Positions 1 to 13,345 of a stretch of DNA of 64,000 nt are shown in pieces; position 1 is the first letter of the stretch; each line of letters starts with the position of its first letter. This DNA is from Larix kaempferi (Eukaryota; Streptophyta; Pinopsida; Pinales; Pinaceae): assembly GCA_027924585.1 (NCBI GenBank), contig BSBM01000252.1, forward strand, positions 2,046,001 to 2,110,000, read 5' to 3'. A program made the position numbers and the translations under genes. Under the pieces are notes generated by a model. It was given only the letters and a program-made list of their open reading frames with translations. It ran no database searches and was not told the DNA's origin.

Positions 1-736
1 CATTCTATTTGTTCTAAGAAAACTTTCTATCTAATCAAAGACTTCAAGCTAGTTTATCGAATGAAAAAAGCAATCTAAACTCAGAGTTTGTAAGCAAACC
101 TAAGCATAAAGCAATAAATCAAATAGTTGAAAACAAATTAAACTTGTAATAAAATCTATAATGGAAAAACAGAGTATTGCTATCCTAAGCCATAAACTAA
201 AGCATTTTAATAAACTATATAAAAGATAATGCAACTATTCTACAATTTTGAAAAGCAAGTTTATTCTAAGCTAGTTAAACTAATCTTCAATTAAAAATGC
301 ATAACAATTAACTTGAGATTATGATATTTTTGAAATCCAAATGAGATTACTAAGCTTGAAGTAAAAATCAACTTCTATATGCATAAATGAACTGAGCTAA
401 GCTAAAAATGGAATCAACAATAACATGTTATAAAATTGAGAAGAAGTATTGGTTGTAAATTCAAATGCAAATTGGAAATGAGTGTTGACGGTTCTTGTAG
501 CTAAAAAAGAAAATGACTAAAATGGAAATGGAGTTTAAATAAATTCTATGATAACATTATGCTATTCAAAATAAGACTCTGACTTTAAATATAAGTGTTG
601 GCCAGCTACAGGAAGTAATGCAATTCAAAAACCTGAGAAATTAAACTCTAATTAAGCATAAAAACAAGATAGAAAATATTAAAGTCCGGATGATAGTCTA
701 AATGACAGTCCAGATGACAGAAAATGATATAAACTA

Positions 737-3700
737 TGAAAATGAGCAGACTAAATGATTCTAACACCAGTTGGTTTATGCATATTAATCTATGGTGCAA
801 GCAGAATAGTAAATGAGCTGTTTTAAATTGAAAAATAAAGAATCAACTACACTCACTTGTATCTAAGGAAAGAAACCATTTTCTATTGCATAATAAAACA
901 AAGTTAAAAGGTAAACAAATTTAATCTACAGCTACAGTAAAATTAACAAGGTTAAATCTGATTACAAACTGAACTTAAAATACTAGACTAATCAAATTCT
1001 ATCTATTTGCAATGAAAAACTAGAAGGCAAGCTGAAAGAAACTATGCATGACTGGTCATTCTAAATTCTGGAAATGTAAATTATGTTAACAACAGAAAAT
1101 ATATATTGCAGAAAACAGAAGAAAAAAAACACCATCTACAGGAAAACCAAGTTAAATACATACACTGAAAATCGAAGTTACTTATCTACAGAAAATAAAT
1201 AATGAAATATACACAATGAAAAACCCCTGGTTGTTGAGGGGCCCTTCTCAACAATCAGGGGTTGTTCCTACATCGATCAGTCACCAATCATGAAGCAAAT
1301 ACGAAATAGCACCAACAACTGAATAGAGCTTCTATTAAAAATCAAATCAAAGTTTTACAAAGTGTTTTTCTCTTATCCCCTCTTCACGACCATGGGCATG
1401 TTCATATAATTTTTACAAAGAAGAGCAGGTCGACCCTTTCAATGGTTGACCTCTCTAAAAATAGAAGGTCTTTACTACTAAAAACCGCTCCATTAAAGCA
1501 TAGGAACAACTCAGAAAAACGACCAACCTAGAAAATGCACATTTGGCAAAAGGTGGCAAAATGCCCCTTAGATAACTCTCTGGTGGTTGCGATTCTGGCG
1601 AAACGATTTCTGGGTTTTGTAGCTGGCTCGATTTTCTTCAAAACCATTTTCCCATTTGGCGAGATTGTCTTCCACGTGCATGCAAACCAAGGCACAATAT
1701 GGTCATCCATAAATATTTGCTGCTAAAAATCTAGGTTTACATTATTGAAATCAGTTCATCAATCCGATTTTTGGGTTGAACTAGTGCATGGTTGTTTGCC
1801 AAATTGGTGGTTGGGTGCTGAGTTCTTGATTGTGGATGAGTTCTAATGGCTGCATGATGTGATCATCATCCTTTTCATCCTCACACTATGTGCGTTGGTT
1901 CTTACGTCCTGCACATAACACAAAACTATTTTATTATTATTAAAGCCAACGTCATGGCTAAATGTTTTGAACAAACTAATAAGCCAACCATTCCATCTAA
2001 AAGAGTTTCATTATTATATTAATAACCGTAAAGGAGTGAGTGGCATATAAAATAGTTTTCATCTCAACATAATATTTTTCATATAAAAAGCCACATAATA
2101 TTTGATTTGGTTAATGGGTGTGTTTTATTTTTATATGAGTGTGTGTTTTATTTTTAATTTGAAACATATTAGTGTGTTAAATTTTTATTTATTTATGAGT
2201 GATTTAAAGTTCAAAGAATTTTAATATTCAATTCTTTTTTAATATTTGTATTTTCTTCTTTGTTTAAATTTAAACAAAAACTCATCATCACTTTATGGTT
2301 TCACTTTGTACATGCGGGATCATCAGGAACCAGAAGGAAAAGGTAGATGAGTTTGTCGAAAGAGTAATCCAAACCAGTAAATCAGTGCAATCAAACCCAG
2401 TGCAGAACTTGGTATCAGAAGGAGGGTTGAATGAAAGGTAAAATGAAACGTCGAAAGGTTATCATTTGCACAATATTGCATTTAATACATTTTAAAATAA
2501 CATATTAGGCTCACTTTACATTTACGATATTTAATTAATAAAACAAAGTAAAAGATAGCCTTATTGAAAATGAGTAGACTAAATGATTCTAACACCAGCT
2601 GGTTTATGCATATTAATCTATGGTGCAAGCAGAACAGTAAATGAGCTGTTTTAAATTGAAAAATCAAGAAGCAACTACACTCACTTGTATCTAAGGAAAG
2701 AAACCATTTTCTATTACATAATAAAACAGAGTTAAAAGGTAAACAAATCTAATCTACAGGTACAATAAAATTAACAATGTTAAATCTGATTACAAACTGA
2801 ACTTAAAATACTAAACTAATTAAATTCTATCTAATTGCAAAAAAAACTAGAAGGCAAGATGAAAGAAACTACGCATGACCGGTCATTCTAAATTCTGGAA
2901 ATGTAAATTATGTTAACAACAGAAAATATATATTGCAGGAAATAGAAAAAAAAAACACAATCTATAGGAAAACCAAGTTAAATACATACATTGAAAATCA
3001 AATCTCTTATCTGCAGAAAAGAAATAATGAAATATACACAATGAAAAACCTTTGGTTGTTGAGGGGCCCTTCTCAGCAATCAGGGGTTGTTCCTACGTCG
3101 ATCAGTCACCAATCATGAAGCAAAAACGAAATAACACCAACAGCTGAACATAGCTTCTATTAAAAATCAAATCAAAGTTTTACAAAGCATTTTTCTTCTC
3201 CCCTCTTCACGACCCTGGGCATGTTTATATAGTTTTTTACAAAGGAGAGTAGGTCAACCCTTTCAGTGGTTGACCTCTCTAAAAATAGAAGGTCTTTACT
3301 ACTGAAAAATGACTCCATTAAAGCATAGGAACAACTCAGAAAAATGGCCAACCCAGAAAATGTACATTTGGCAAAAGTTGGCAAAATGCCCCCTCCAGAA
3401 CTTTTTGGTGGTTACGATTCTAGTGAAACGATTTCTGGGTTTTGTAGTTGGCTCGATTTCTTCCAACCCAATAGCCCGTTTGGCGAGATCTTCTTCCACA
3501 TGCATGCAAACCAAGGTGGAATATGGTCGTCTAGAAATATTTGCTGCTAAAAATCTGGGTTTTACATTATTGAAATCAGTTCATATATCCAATTTCTGGG
3601 CTGAACTAGTGCAGGGTTGTTTTCCAAATTGATGGTTGGGTGCTGAGTTGTTGATTGTGGTTGAGTTCTATTGGCTGCATCACGTGATCCTCATCCTTGT

Positions 3701-4389
3701 CATCCTCAAGCTGTGTGTGTTAATTCTTACGGCCTGCACATAACACGAAACCGTTTCATTATTATTAAAGCCAACAACATGGCTAAATGTTTTGAACAAA
3801 CAAATAAGCCAACCATTCCATCTAAAAGAGTTTCATTATTACATTAATAACCGTAAAGGAGTGAGTGGCATATAAAATAGTTTTCATCTTAAGATAATAT
3901 TTTTCATATAAAAATCCACGTAATATTTGATTTGGTTAATGGGTGTCTTTTATGTTTATATGAGTGTGTGTTTTATTTTTAATTTGAAACATATGAGTGT
4001 GTTAAAAATAATTTTATTTATGAGTGATTTAAAGTTCAAAGAATTTTAATATTTAATTATTTTTTAATATTTTTATTTTCTTCTTTGTTTAAATTTAAAC
4101 AAAAACATATCATCACTTTATGGTTTCAATTTGTAGATGCAAGATCATCAGGAACCGGAAGGCAAAGGTAGATGAGTTTGTCGAAAGAGTAATCCAAACC
4201 AATAAATCAGTGCAATCAAACCTAGTGCAGAACTTGGGACCGCAAGGAGGGTTGAATGAAAGGTCAAATGAAACACTGAAAGTTTATCATTCGCACAATA
4301 TTGCATTTAATACATTTTAAAATAACATATTAGGCTCACTTTCCATTTACTAGATTTAATTAATTAAACAAAGTAAAAGATAGCCTTAT
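737..4389. repeat. Tandem copies 1 and 2 of the 1.83-kb LTR segment
   Basis: Copy 1 is 737-2564 and copy 2 is 2565-4389. Each begins at TGAAAATGAG and the following copy starts 1,828 and 1,825 bases later. The junction word TTATTGAAAATGAG joins the LTR's right-hand part (TTATTGA) to its interior (TGAAAATGAG), so a short shared word lies at the breakpoint. By eye the copies differ by roughly as much from each other as from the 5' LTR, so the duplication is old. Confidence 0.85.
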
Positions 4390-4623
4390 TGAAAATGAGC
4401 AAACTAAATGATTATAACACCAGCTAGTTTATGCATATTAATCTATGGTGCAAGCAGAATAGTAAATGAGCTATTTTAAATTGAAAAATAAAGAATCAAC
4501 TACACTCGCTTGTATCTAAGGAAAGAAACCATTTTCTATTACATAATAAAACAAAGTTAAAAGGTAAACAAATCTAATCTACAGCTAGAGTAAAATTAAC
4601 AAGGTTAAATCTGATTACAAACT

Positions 4624-5059
4624 TGTTAGGAACCCATGTCTTTACTTTGTTAGTATATTGTTGTTGGACGCATATGCTTTGTAAATCGTCACGTAGTATT
4701 TGTTGATCCATAGTTTGTGTTATTGTTGTTGCCGCATATGCTTTGTAAGTCGCCCATAGTTTTGTTGATCCATAGTTTGTATTGGCCCATGGTTTTGACC
4801 CGTAATAGTTGTTGATCTATATTTTGTATTGGCCCATGGTTTGTATTGACACATGGTATTGACCCATGGTATTGGCACCTAGACTTAGTATATAAGTGTG
4901 TGTTGAAGCCTATGAAGGCACCATGAAGTTAATTGTATTGAGCTTGCTCAAAGGAGGTTTCCCCCTCGAAGTGGCCCGTGATTATAAAAGTGATTATGAG
5001 TTCTATTATTTCTGATATCTCGTGTATTTGCATTAATTAATTATTGCAGGTTCTTCACA
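4624..5059 (+). repeat. A1 5' LTR
   Basis: Runs from TGTTAGGAACC to TTCTTCACA. A TATA-like TATATAAG at 4889-4896 is the likely transcription signal. The region upstream repeats GCATATGCTTTGTAAGTCG and GCCCATGGTTTG-type words. Confidence 0.92.
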
Positions 5060-5061
5060 TT

Positions 5062-5073
5062 TGGTATCAGGGC
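5062..5073 (+). other. A1 primer-binding site, initiator Met-tRNA type
   Basis: TGGTATCAGGGC begins two bases after the 5' LTR. It matches the usual TGGTATCAGAGC complement of the initiator tRNA 3' end with one change. Confidence 0.85.
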
Positions 5074-6038
5074 ACTTTCTTGGGCTTGTTGGGTGGAATT
5101 TCTGTCAAATTTTTTTTTCACATCTGTTGCAAATTCGGATTTGAGGATAACCCCTATTTGCTTAACTGTGGGAAGTACTTGGGCATAAGCCCTAAGACTC
5201 ATTGTGAGGAGTACCACAGGAACCCCAATGTAGCTATCCCATTGAGAGGACCTACTAGCGAGCGAAAAGGGCAACGACCCCTACCTGACTGACTAGTTCC
5301 CACCCGTGAGGTAAACCAAGAGCTATCATTTGTGGCAAAGCGGTTATCAGTTTTACCTGAGCCGTAGAGTGAGGAGTACTTCCCCAATACGCAAGCCGTT
5401 AGATAGCATTGGTGGCCGATTGAATCCCCTGAACCGATAGGAAGCCACACATACTTGGGGTCCATATCTATTTTCAGCTGAACTATTGTCGATCACTTCC
5501 ACTCTGGATCCAACCGTTTCAGATCTATTCTGAAAGTCATTCCAGATCCAGTCGTCGTTTCAGATCCTACCGTTTTCGATCCCTTCCATGCCGTTGTGGC
5601 AGTTTTTCAGCCATATCTCCCTTGTTTCAACTCTGTTTTCCATGAAACTTCACTGACATCCCTGTAATCCCATTCTGCATATTTCATTCCTGAAGACCCT
5701 ATCCCCAATTCCACTTCCCAAAGCCCAAAATCCCACATTTGTCTATTTTTAGGGTTTTCCATAACTTCCTCAAATTTCACCCAATCACCTTCAAATTTTA
5801 CCATAGAGTTCCTTTCTGAATTCTGCTTCTTTGTCCCCCTCTGCCAAATTTTCTCATTCTTTCACCCTGCTTCTGAAATCCTCATTTTTTGCTCCCCTGT
5901 CTATTCAACAGTGTCCAAAACCTAGTCAAACCCCAATTACCCTTCAGATTTTTTTCCAAATCCAGATTTTCCTTTACTGAAGTAGTTTCTGTTTTTGTTT
6001 TTTTACCCAGTCAACCAAAAAAAAAAAAATTCCTAGTT

Positions 6039-6695
6039 ATGGTTGTCATTCGCGCAGGAGCGAAAACCATAGAGGAAGCACTTGCATCCATCCAAACCAA
6101 ACTCCAAGATCTGGATGAAAAATTTCTCAGCCTCCATATTTAGCATTCAGCCATGAACAATAACCGACAACCATAATCTTCTGCAGCCACTGGGTTCTTT
6201 TCTTCCAGCAATTTTCGTGGGCCGAAGCTTGATTTTCCTCACTTCAATGGTACTGATCTGACTAGATGGATATACTGAACAGAAGAATATTTCAGTTTGC
6301 ATAATACTTTTGATGTCCATAAAGTTCCACTTGCATCCTTTCATTTGGAACAGGAAGCCCTTCAACGGTTCCATTGGTACATCAAAGCTCATCCCGAGCC
6401 AAACTGGACAGATTTTTGCCAACTCCTTTTGCCACAATTTGGTCCTAGTGCTTTTGATGACTTCACAGGAGCACTCACTAAACTTCACCAAATTGGCACA
6501 GTGAGAAAGTATCAGACAGAATTTGAGAAGCTGGCCAATCACACAGAAGGATTGTCTGATGAATTCTACAGGAGTTGTTTTATCAGTGGTCTCAACGATG
6601 AGATCCGCTCAGAAGTCAAAATGTTCTATCCCAGCACAATGATGGAAGTCCTAGGGTTGGCTAAGTTGGCAGAGGACAAGATTGCAGCTCAATAA
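6039..6695 (+). pseudogene. A1 gag remnant
   Basis: One frame can be followed from the ATG at 6039 to the TAA at 6693-6695, interrupted by stops at 6141 (TAG), 6174 (TAA) and 6276 (TGA). It encodes a retrotransposon-gag-like capsid segment. Visible parts are a DFPHFNGTDLTRW entry motif around codons 70-79 and the following helical stretch with WTDFCQLLLPQFGP and the RTVRKY-like segment GTVRKYQTEFEKLANH. These are typical of chromovirus-type Ty3/gypsy gag. In a working element this protein forms the particle that packages the element RNA. With three stops it should not be made here. Confidence 0.8.
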
Positions 6696-7916
6696 CGCTC
6701 CAAACCCACCTTTGTTCCCTTCAAAAATATGGATTCCCAATGACCTCCCATCACGCCTGCTCCTCGAACAACTCCTATCAAGCATTTGTCTGAAACAGAG
6801 ATGCAGGCACACTGAGAAAAAGGGCTTTCTTATAATTGTGATGAGAAATTCACTCGGGGACATAAATGTGTTCAACAAAAGCTCTATCTCTTGGATGTGG
6901 ATTCTCCGCCTACCTCAGAACTTGGTGAAGAAGCTCCAGATATATTAGATGTTCAGGTCAACATTCAACACCCGCCTATTGACACCCCATCTCAAGACGA
7001 CCCACCCGAGATCTCTCTCCATGCTATAACTGGAATCACCACCCCACAAACAATGCGGGTCAGGGGATACTTCAAGAAGCTCCCTCTTACCATACTCATT
7101 GATTCTGGTAGCACTCATAACTTCATTGACCCTCGGATTACCAAACAGGCTGATTATTTTGTCCGTCTTTGTTCCAACTTTGAAGTCATGGTTGCCAATA
7201 GAGGCACCTTACCTTGCAAGGGGAAGTGTCGTAATGTGTGTATCTCTATGGAAGATTATAACTTGCGCTCTGACAAGTTTGACTTGTCCTTAGGTGGATG
7301 TGATGTAGTTTTGGTCGTTCAATGGTTACGCACACTTGGCCCCATCTTATGGGATTTTGATGAACTTTGGATGCAGTTTTCAGTCAATGGGACACAACAA
7401 AAATTTATGGGCTTACAACCAGGGTCTCTTTGCATCATCAGTTCACATCGCTTGGAAAGGATCCTTAAGAAGAATTCACATGGTGTCATTGCTCAGCTCC
7501 ATTCCCTTCAGATTCACCCACCAACGATCTCCACTACTTCCTTGGATAGATATGCAGGTGTCTTTGTTACACCAGTGGGCTTGCTTCCTTCACGAGACCT
7601 TTCTGGTAAGCATTTTTCCGCATCTACATATTAGCAGCACATGATGGCTATTTTGCATGCAGTACAGAGGTGGCAGCCATCCCTATTGAGGAATTATTTC
7701 TGCATCAAGACTAATCTCAAGATTCTGGAAACTTTCCTGGAACAACGGGTCTCCTCCCTAGCACATCTTAAATGTGTTCCCCAACTCATGGGTTATGACT
7801 ATGCGACCACTTACCAGAAGGGTAAGGACAATATGGTGGCAAATGCTCCTTCTCGCACATTTGATGACCTAGTTTCTCTTACAACTATTTCTTTGCTTGT
7901 TCCAAATTGGTTGTAA
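6696..7916 (+). pseudogene. A1 zinc knuckle, aspartic protease, then RT start joined directly to RNase H end
   Basis: One frame carries, in order: a gag-type zinc knuckle near 6828 (YNCDEKFTRGHKC, with the expected first Cys replaced by Ser); a retropepsin with active site LIDSGSTHNFI at about 7095-7127; the conserved VQWLRTLGPILWDF segment; and the N-terminal edge of RT (YAGVFVTPVGLLPSRD). It then jumps to the end of RNase H (MMAILHAVQRWQPSL, then YQKGKDNMVANAPSR). The RT fingers and palm, including the catalytic YxDD, are missing. One in-frame TAG lies at 7632-7634 and the frame ends at 7914-7916. The same junction is present in A2, so it predates this copy. Confidence 0.85.
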
Positions 7917-8568
7917 TCTATTCAACGGGGCTATCTCTTCTATGAACTCCATGCTTCTTCATCAGTAGGGCACTCTAGGTTCCTCAAAACATATGACCAA
8001 GAACAATGTAACTTCTTTTGGTAGGGATTGAAAATGAAAATTCAACGGATGGTGGTTGACTGTGATGTTTTCCAGGTCAACAAGGGTGAAATGACCCTCC
8101 TTTTGGGACTGCTTGAACCCTTGCCCATCCCTACACAGATTTGGACAACTATTTCTATGGATTTCCTGGAAGCACTCTAGTGGTATAATACCACATCTAA
8201 AAGGACACCATATGAAGTAGTCTCTGGACAGGCACCGCCAATTCTTCTTCCATACACCTTCAACAGCTCCCCAGTTCAGACAATTGACTCAATTCTTTGA
8301 AACCACGATTAGCTTCTTCTCATTCTGTAGGACAATCTTTACATGGCAAGAATTTGACTGAAACAACAAGCTGAACAACACCGTTTTGCGTGCACTTTTC
8401 ACGTCACTGATATGGTTCTTCTTCGTCTACAACCTTCCATGCAATCCTCCCTGAAACTCAAAAGGTGCCAGTGGCCCGGAATGCAACCCGAGGATGCCAC
8501 AGGGGACCCACTCCTTCATATTCTGCATCAATTTCCACATCTAAAGCTTTGAGGACAAAGCTTTTTCT
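7917..8568 (+). pseudogene. A1 integrase and chromodomain fragments
   Basis: Fragments in the same general order as in full elements: a zinc-binding-region remnant (GYLFYELHASSS), then VFQVNKGE, then ISMDFLEAL with the first part of the integrase core. There is then an abrupt join to WYNTTSKRTPYEVV from the end of the core, LQPS and QSSLKLKR from the C-terminal domain, and WPGMQPEDATG, which resembles the last strand and helix of a chromodomain. Most of the DDE core is gone and several stops interrupt the frame. A2 shares the SMDF-to-WYNTT join. Confidence 0.7.
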
Positions 8569-8581
8569 AAGGGAGAGGGGA
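8569..8581 (+). other. A1 polypurine tract
   Basis: AAGGGAGAGGGGA directly abuts the 3' LTR; this is the plus-strand priming site. Confidence 0.88.
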
Positions 8582-9020
8582 TGTTAGGAACCCATGTCTT
8601 TACTTTGTTAGTATATTGTTGTTGGACGCATATGCTTTGTAAGTCGTCCTGTAGTATTTGTTGATCCATAGTTTGTGTTATTGTTGTTGGCGCATATGCT
8701 TTGTAAGTTTCCCATAGTTTTGTTGATCCATAGTTTGTATTGGCCCAATGTTTTGACCCGTAATAATTGTTGATCTATATTTTGTATTGGCCCATGGTTT
8801 GTATTGACACATGGTATTGACCCATGGTATTGGAACCTAGACTTAGTATATAAGTGTGTGTTGAGGCCTATGAAGGCACCGTGAAGTTAATTGTATTGAG
8901 CTTGCTCAAAGGAGGTTGCCCCCTCGAAGTGGCCCGTGATCAATATAAAAGTGATTCTGAGTTCTATTATTTCTGATATCTCATGTATTTGCATTAATTA
9001 ATTATTACAGGTTCTTCACA
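8582..9020 (+). repeat. A1 3' LTR
   Basis: Runs from TGTTAGGAACC to GTTCTTCACA and is a near copy of 4624-5059, with the TATATAAG element at 8847-8854. The TSD AAACT follows at 9021-9025. Confidence 0.92.
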
Positions 9021-10248
9021 AAACTGAACTTAAAATACTGAACTAATCAAATTCTATCTAATTGCAAGGAAAAACTAGAAGGCAAGCTTAAAGAAACTAT
9101 GCATGACCGATCATTCTAAATTTTGGAAATGTAAATTATGTTAACAACAAAAGATATATATTGGAGGAAACAGAAAAAAAACACCATCTACAGGAAAACC
9201 AAGTTAAATACATACACTGAAAATCAAAGCTACTTATCTGTAGAAAAGAAATAATGAAATATACACAATGAAAAAACTTTGGTTGTTGAGGCGGCCTTCT
9301 CAGCAATCAGGGGTTGTTCTTACGTTAATCAGTCACCAATCATGAAGCAAGAAAGAAATACCACCAACAGCTGAACAAAGCTTCTATTAAAAATCAAATC
9401 AAAGTTTTACAAAGCGTTTTTCTTCTCCCCTCTTCACAACCCTAGGCATGTTTATATAGTTTTTTACAAAGGAGAGCAGGTCGACCCTTTCAGTGGTCGA
9501 CCTCTCTAAAATTAGAAAGTTCTTGGCTATAACTAACCCATAGGTTTTCTATAAGACCCAGGTTCTTTGCAGTTTCCCTTTGACCAACAAAACCCTTTCG
9601 CACTGGCCCTTTCAGCAACAACCTGCGAGTAGGTTGAGGTCTCTCCCGAAGTGTATCTATGGGGTACTACAGAATCAGGTTTCCACGGTAAGTGATAAGT
9701 TTCTTGGACAGACGTACTGCGCAGCACAACGGAGAATATGTGCTACGAGGTGAGACTGCGCAGCAATGGGCGACACTGCAGTCCGCACCACTCTATCTTC
9801 TACTGCGAGGCTTCTCCTGAAGCTGCAAACAATGCAACTCCGCTCTATACTTGGGCTAACTTGAAGACACTTAAGGCACTAAAACGAATATCACTCATCC
9901 ATTCGTTCAGGTACTTAACTAACTATTCTCTTTACATTCATTCATTGGCTCTAGATGTTAAGATTTGAACATGGACGGCTGATCTAATCGACTGTTATAC
10001 GTTCCTTTACTACGTATAAGCAAATACCTAACCAAATGACTGAATTACTGCCTTCATACACAGACTAAATCTTCACCATTCATTACCCATACAGAACTTA
10101 ACATATCATTTCCATACTTCTCTAATGGCAAATGCATATAAATCTCTCTCATACAGTATGCAAGGAAAACATCTAGACATTCATTTGACAGAAAACATAA
10201 GTAATCATTCATTCATCAACATAATCACACAATGCAAGAATTAACGTG

Positions 10249-10964
10249 TGTAGCTAGGGTTTTACCCCTAGCTTGTGCAAATGAGCACCTACTAAGGAGA
10301 ACGGACTCCTTAGTAGCAGTTCAGTAAATGTAAATTAAAATGCTAAAACAGAAATATAAATTACTCTAAACATGTGCATGAAACAGAAAAAATAAGATGT
10401 AAAGAATGGCTTTTGTATTAATTTTACCTCCAATGTGAAGGTTGGTGAAGCTCTTGCAATGCTCCAAGAGGGTTGCTCCAAGCTCCAATGTGCTCCTTCT
10501 CTTTCTCCAATGGTGGAAATGGGCCAAAAGGGGCTCTCAAGGTGGAAGTAGCTCAAGGGTGAGCTAGGGTTTCGAGAGAGATTTTGGCAGAGTAAGGGTA
10601 TACTTGATTGTGGATATGAAATGAGGGGTATCCATCACCTATTTATAGTTTTTTGGTGGTGGAGTGCTGGCCCATGGTTTTGGGAACCATATGGTTTAGG
10701 GCAGCTGTATAGAGTTTTTTCCTCCTTTTCCTCATTATTTTATATTTTTTTATTCCCTTTTTAAAGGGATTTTTCTATTTTAGAGGAATTTTGGATATTT
10801 TTGGAGGAAAAAGGGGTTTTTTAGCCTTTTTTGATGGCTTTGTGGCCTTTTGGAAGCTTTTTAGTGGGAGTTTTAGGGTTTTTAAGGGAAATATGGTAGC
10901 AAAATGGACAAATGAGCCATGTAATGGGGTAGATGAGGTAGTGAACATTTTTTGGGTGTTAACA
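10249..10964 (-). repeat. B 3' LTR
   Basis: On the minus strand it runs from TGTTAACACCC to CCCTAGCTACA. It matches 32564-33300 with scattered substitutions and short indels (716 against 737 bp). The TATA box TATAAATA lies at 10640-10647 on the minus strand. The two LTRs of G belong to the same family. Confidence 0.9.
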
Positions 10965-10985
10965 GATTGCCCCCTGATGTGTGAG
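10965..10985 (-). other. B polypurine tract
   Basis: On the minus strand CATCAGGGGGCAATC abuts the 3' LTR. The same purine core sits before the 3' LTRs of G and D. Confidence 0.85.
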
Positions 10986-11109
10986 GGCAGAAGCTCATCG
11001 TATGGTCGATGGACATCATAAGTCATATATGGTTTTCCTGGGGTATGGAGAAGAGAAGAAACAAACTGAAGCTCGGAACAACGATCCCGAACAAACTGCA
11101 AGAACTAAA

Positions 11110-11350
11110 AGTACATAACCTCAATAATGGATGAGGAATCAGCTGATCATATGGACGAGGCAGGCATTCCCATGCTCGTATCAGAATATAACATAATAAT
11201 AACAATGGGGTCCAAAAAATGGAGACCTGACAGATACATGACCTCAAATATTGAATGAGGAAGAATCTCAATATATGGACGAGGCAGGCATACCCATGCT
11301 CGTATCAAGATACAAAAAAAGAACTGTGAGGCCCAAAAAGAGGGACCTGT
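11110..11350. repeat. B ~126-bp tandem duplication
   Basis: GACGAGGCAGGCAT(T/A)CCCATGCTCGTATC occurs at 11153 and again at 11279, with similar flanks (GATACATGACCTCA-type words). G has a single equivalent near 39900. Confidence 0.75.
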
Positions 11351-12309
11351 AAGATACACAGAGAACCACTATGTACATCATAAGGGTCCAGAGGGGACAC
11401 AAATCTTGGACATACTGCTGGGCTGACCATGTATGAGCTGAAGAACTGATATACTGGAACAATCAACAGTGCTACTGAGTGTGGTACCAAAGGAACAGAT
11501 GAGCGGCTGGATCATAGTGACAAGGGTCACACTCACAATGGTACATGGAACTGGAACTGAACTGGGTACTCAAGGAAGCATATAACCGGATGGCTTCCGA
11601 ATACAATTGCCAACGCAGCCCACACATCCACGGGAACATAGAACTGGGTGTTCCGAAGTGACTCACCAATGTGCTAGAGTCAGGGGAAATCCGGGGTCTT
11701 TGAAAAATAATGGTAGGGATGTAAATCCTGCGCGATTCTCAACGATGCGATCAAGGTGCTAAAGTCGAGCATGTGAGAAACAACCATTCGGAGAGGCAAT
11801 GATGACTCCCCACAAAATGGTCCGTAGGCACTCACCACAGATGGTGATGGGTCCAAGGCGCAGGGACCTCTGGGCCTATCCTCTGGAATAGAGGGGTTGT
11901 TGTCGACAGAGGGAGACCTGCAACTATCAAGGCAATGATGTTTCCTTGACAAGAGCGCGAGGTGGAGAACCAAAATGTGATAGTACTGATGGTAGGACTG
12001 ACAAACTAGGGGGACAACTAGGTAAGTAGAGTGGGTGGACTCAAACTTCCTTTGTTCAGAGTATGATAATGGGGATGATCGGGCAGCATATGAAACTGAC
12101 TGATGGGAAAGGGATCATAGCTGCATTGGATCCGGGGGGGGGGGGGGGACTGGGCTGAGGGAGACTCAAGCTGGTGTAAAATGGCAGGAGACTGCAGAAT
12201 ACTCTGAACAAAGGTGACCTGATTGGGGGTGCTGCTGAGATGATCGATCAGAGTGCCAGGAGGCACGGGGGGGGGGACTTATTCATGGGTTAAGGAGCTA
12301 GAAGAAGTG

Positions 12310-12810
12310 TGTGTAAAATGGTACTTTCGTGTGGATTTATATGAGCCCAGGACAGTTCATGCTCGTGGTTGCTTTCAATTTTAAGGAGTCTGAAAGCGAT
12401 AAGAAGACTTTGAAGTAATGGAATGGTACTGTCATGTAGATTTTACGAGCCCAGGACAGTTCATGCTCGTGGTTGCTTTCAATTTTAGAGAGTTTGAAAG
12501 CGATAAGAAGACTCCAGGGGGTTGCTTTTTCGTGTGTTAGTCTCCAAGGCCCAAAGAAGCATAAAAGGATGCAATGAAGAACTCTTCTAGCCGGTGTGAC
12601 TAGAGTATTCCTTTTTCGTAATTAGTCTACCAGGTTTGGAAAAGGGTTAAACTTATACCAGATAGACGCCCTTTCAGGTACTTTAACGAGCATGAAAGGA
12701 AGCAATATTGCTCGGCGATCTTTTCATTGTTTTAGGAGTCAGAAAAGAGCTTAACGGAAACTCCCTAAGTGCCTTTTTCGTAAAGGACTTGTCCGGCCCG
12801 AAAAAGGGGT
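12310..12810. repeat. B conserved 3' module: ~107-bp direct repeats plus hairpins
   Basis: Two direct repeats (12315-12420 and 12421-12525) contain GAGCCCAGGACAGTTCATGC and GTTGCTTTCAATTTTA. They are followed by CCTTTTTCG...CGAAAAAGG hairpins; one has a 9-bp perfect stem at 12772-12780 and 12799-12807. In the element's direction the same module is at 38500-38850 in G and, diverged, at 62000-62450 in D. Confidence 0.75.
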
Positions 12811-12989
12811 AAAATTATACCGAACAAAAGGAATGGCCAGGCAAGGAGGAAGTGTTAAATCAAGGAACATGTATGATGACCAAGAACAAAGGTGGGGGGG
12901 AAAAACTGGTGGGCCTCCTTGCAGGGTGAATGAAATGGTGGCAAAATAATGAAACATTTGCAGTATGATAGGAGTTGATGCCTCATGTA

Positions 12990-13345
12990 AAAACGTGGAA
13001 CAATCCGATGGTGGTTGATGTGGCATGCAAACCGAGGCAACAAGGTGTCGGGACATAATGTTGCAACTGTACCGAGTGAGAGCGAGAAATGATCTCAAGC
13101 ATCATCATGAGCTCAGAAAAATGAATCCGGCGATATAAAGAGTGTCAAAAATGGATAACGGCCGATGTGGCATGCAAACCGAGGTGACGGGGGGCATTTT
13201 GGAAAAAATACACAAAAAATATGGGGGTGAGATCATGAAATGATATTAAGCATCATCACCAGCTCGGAAAAATGAATCCGGTGATATAAAATATGGGAAA
13301 AAACGGAGAACAACCGATGTGGCACGCAAACCGAGGCGACTAGTG
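12990..13345. repeat. B ~150-bp tandem repeat, three copies
   Basis: The word GATGTGGCA(T/C)GCAAACCGAGG occurs at 13018, 13164 and 13316. Between occurrences lie copies of CATCATCA..AGCTC.GAAAAATG and GAATCCGG.GATATAAA. Spacing is 146 and 152 bases. Confidence 0.8.

Larger units (their letters stand above)
4624..9020 (+). mobile_element. Element A1: chromovirus-like Ty3/gypsy derivative lacking most of RT and integrase
   Basis: This is a complete element, LTR to LTR, with TSD AAACT at 4619-4623 and 9021-9025. The empty site survives in the neighbouring tandem copy near 2800, where the same flanks join directly. Order: 5' LTR, Met-tRNA-type PBS, untranslated leader (5074-6038, no gene seen), gag, zinc knuckle and protease, RT start fused to RNase H end, integrase fragments, PPT, 3' LTR. 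Several in-frame stops are present. The LTRs (436 and 439 bp) differ at only a few percent of positions by eye. A second copy with the same internal deletions is at 48146-49817. Confidence 0.92.

Noticed and set aside
3309-3632. 107-codon frame in the E LTR
   Set aside because: Not open in the other three LTR copies.
6147-6542. 131-codon minus-strand frame over A1 gag
   Set aside because: It is opposite a recognised gag frame and has no domain; frame shadow.
12130-12280. G runs as possible quadruplex signals
   Set aside because: They are single long homopolymers rather than four spaced runs; G does not preserve them.
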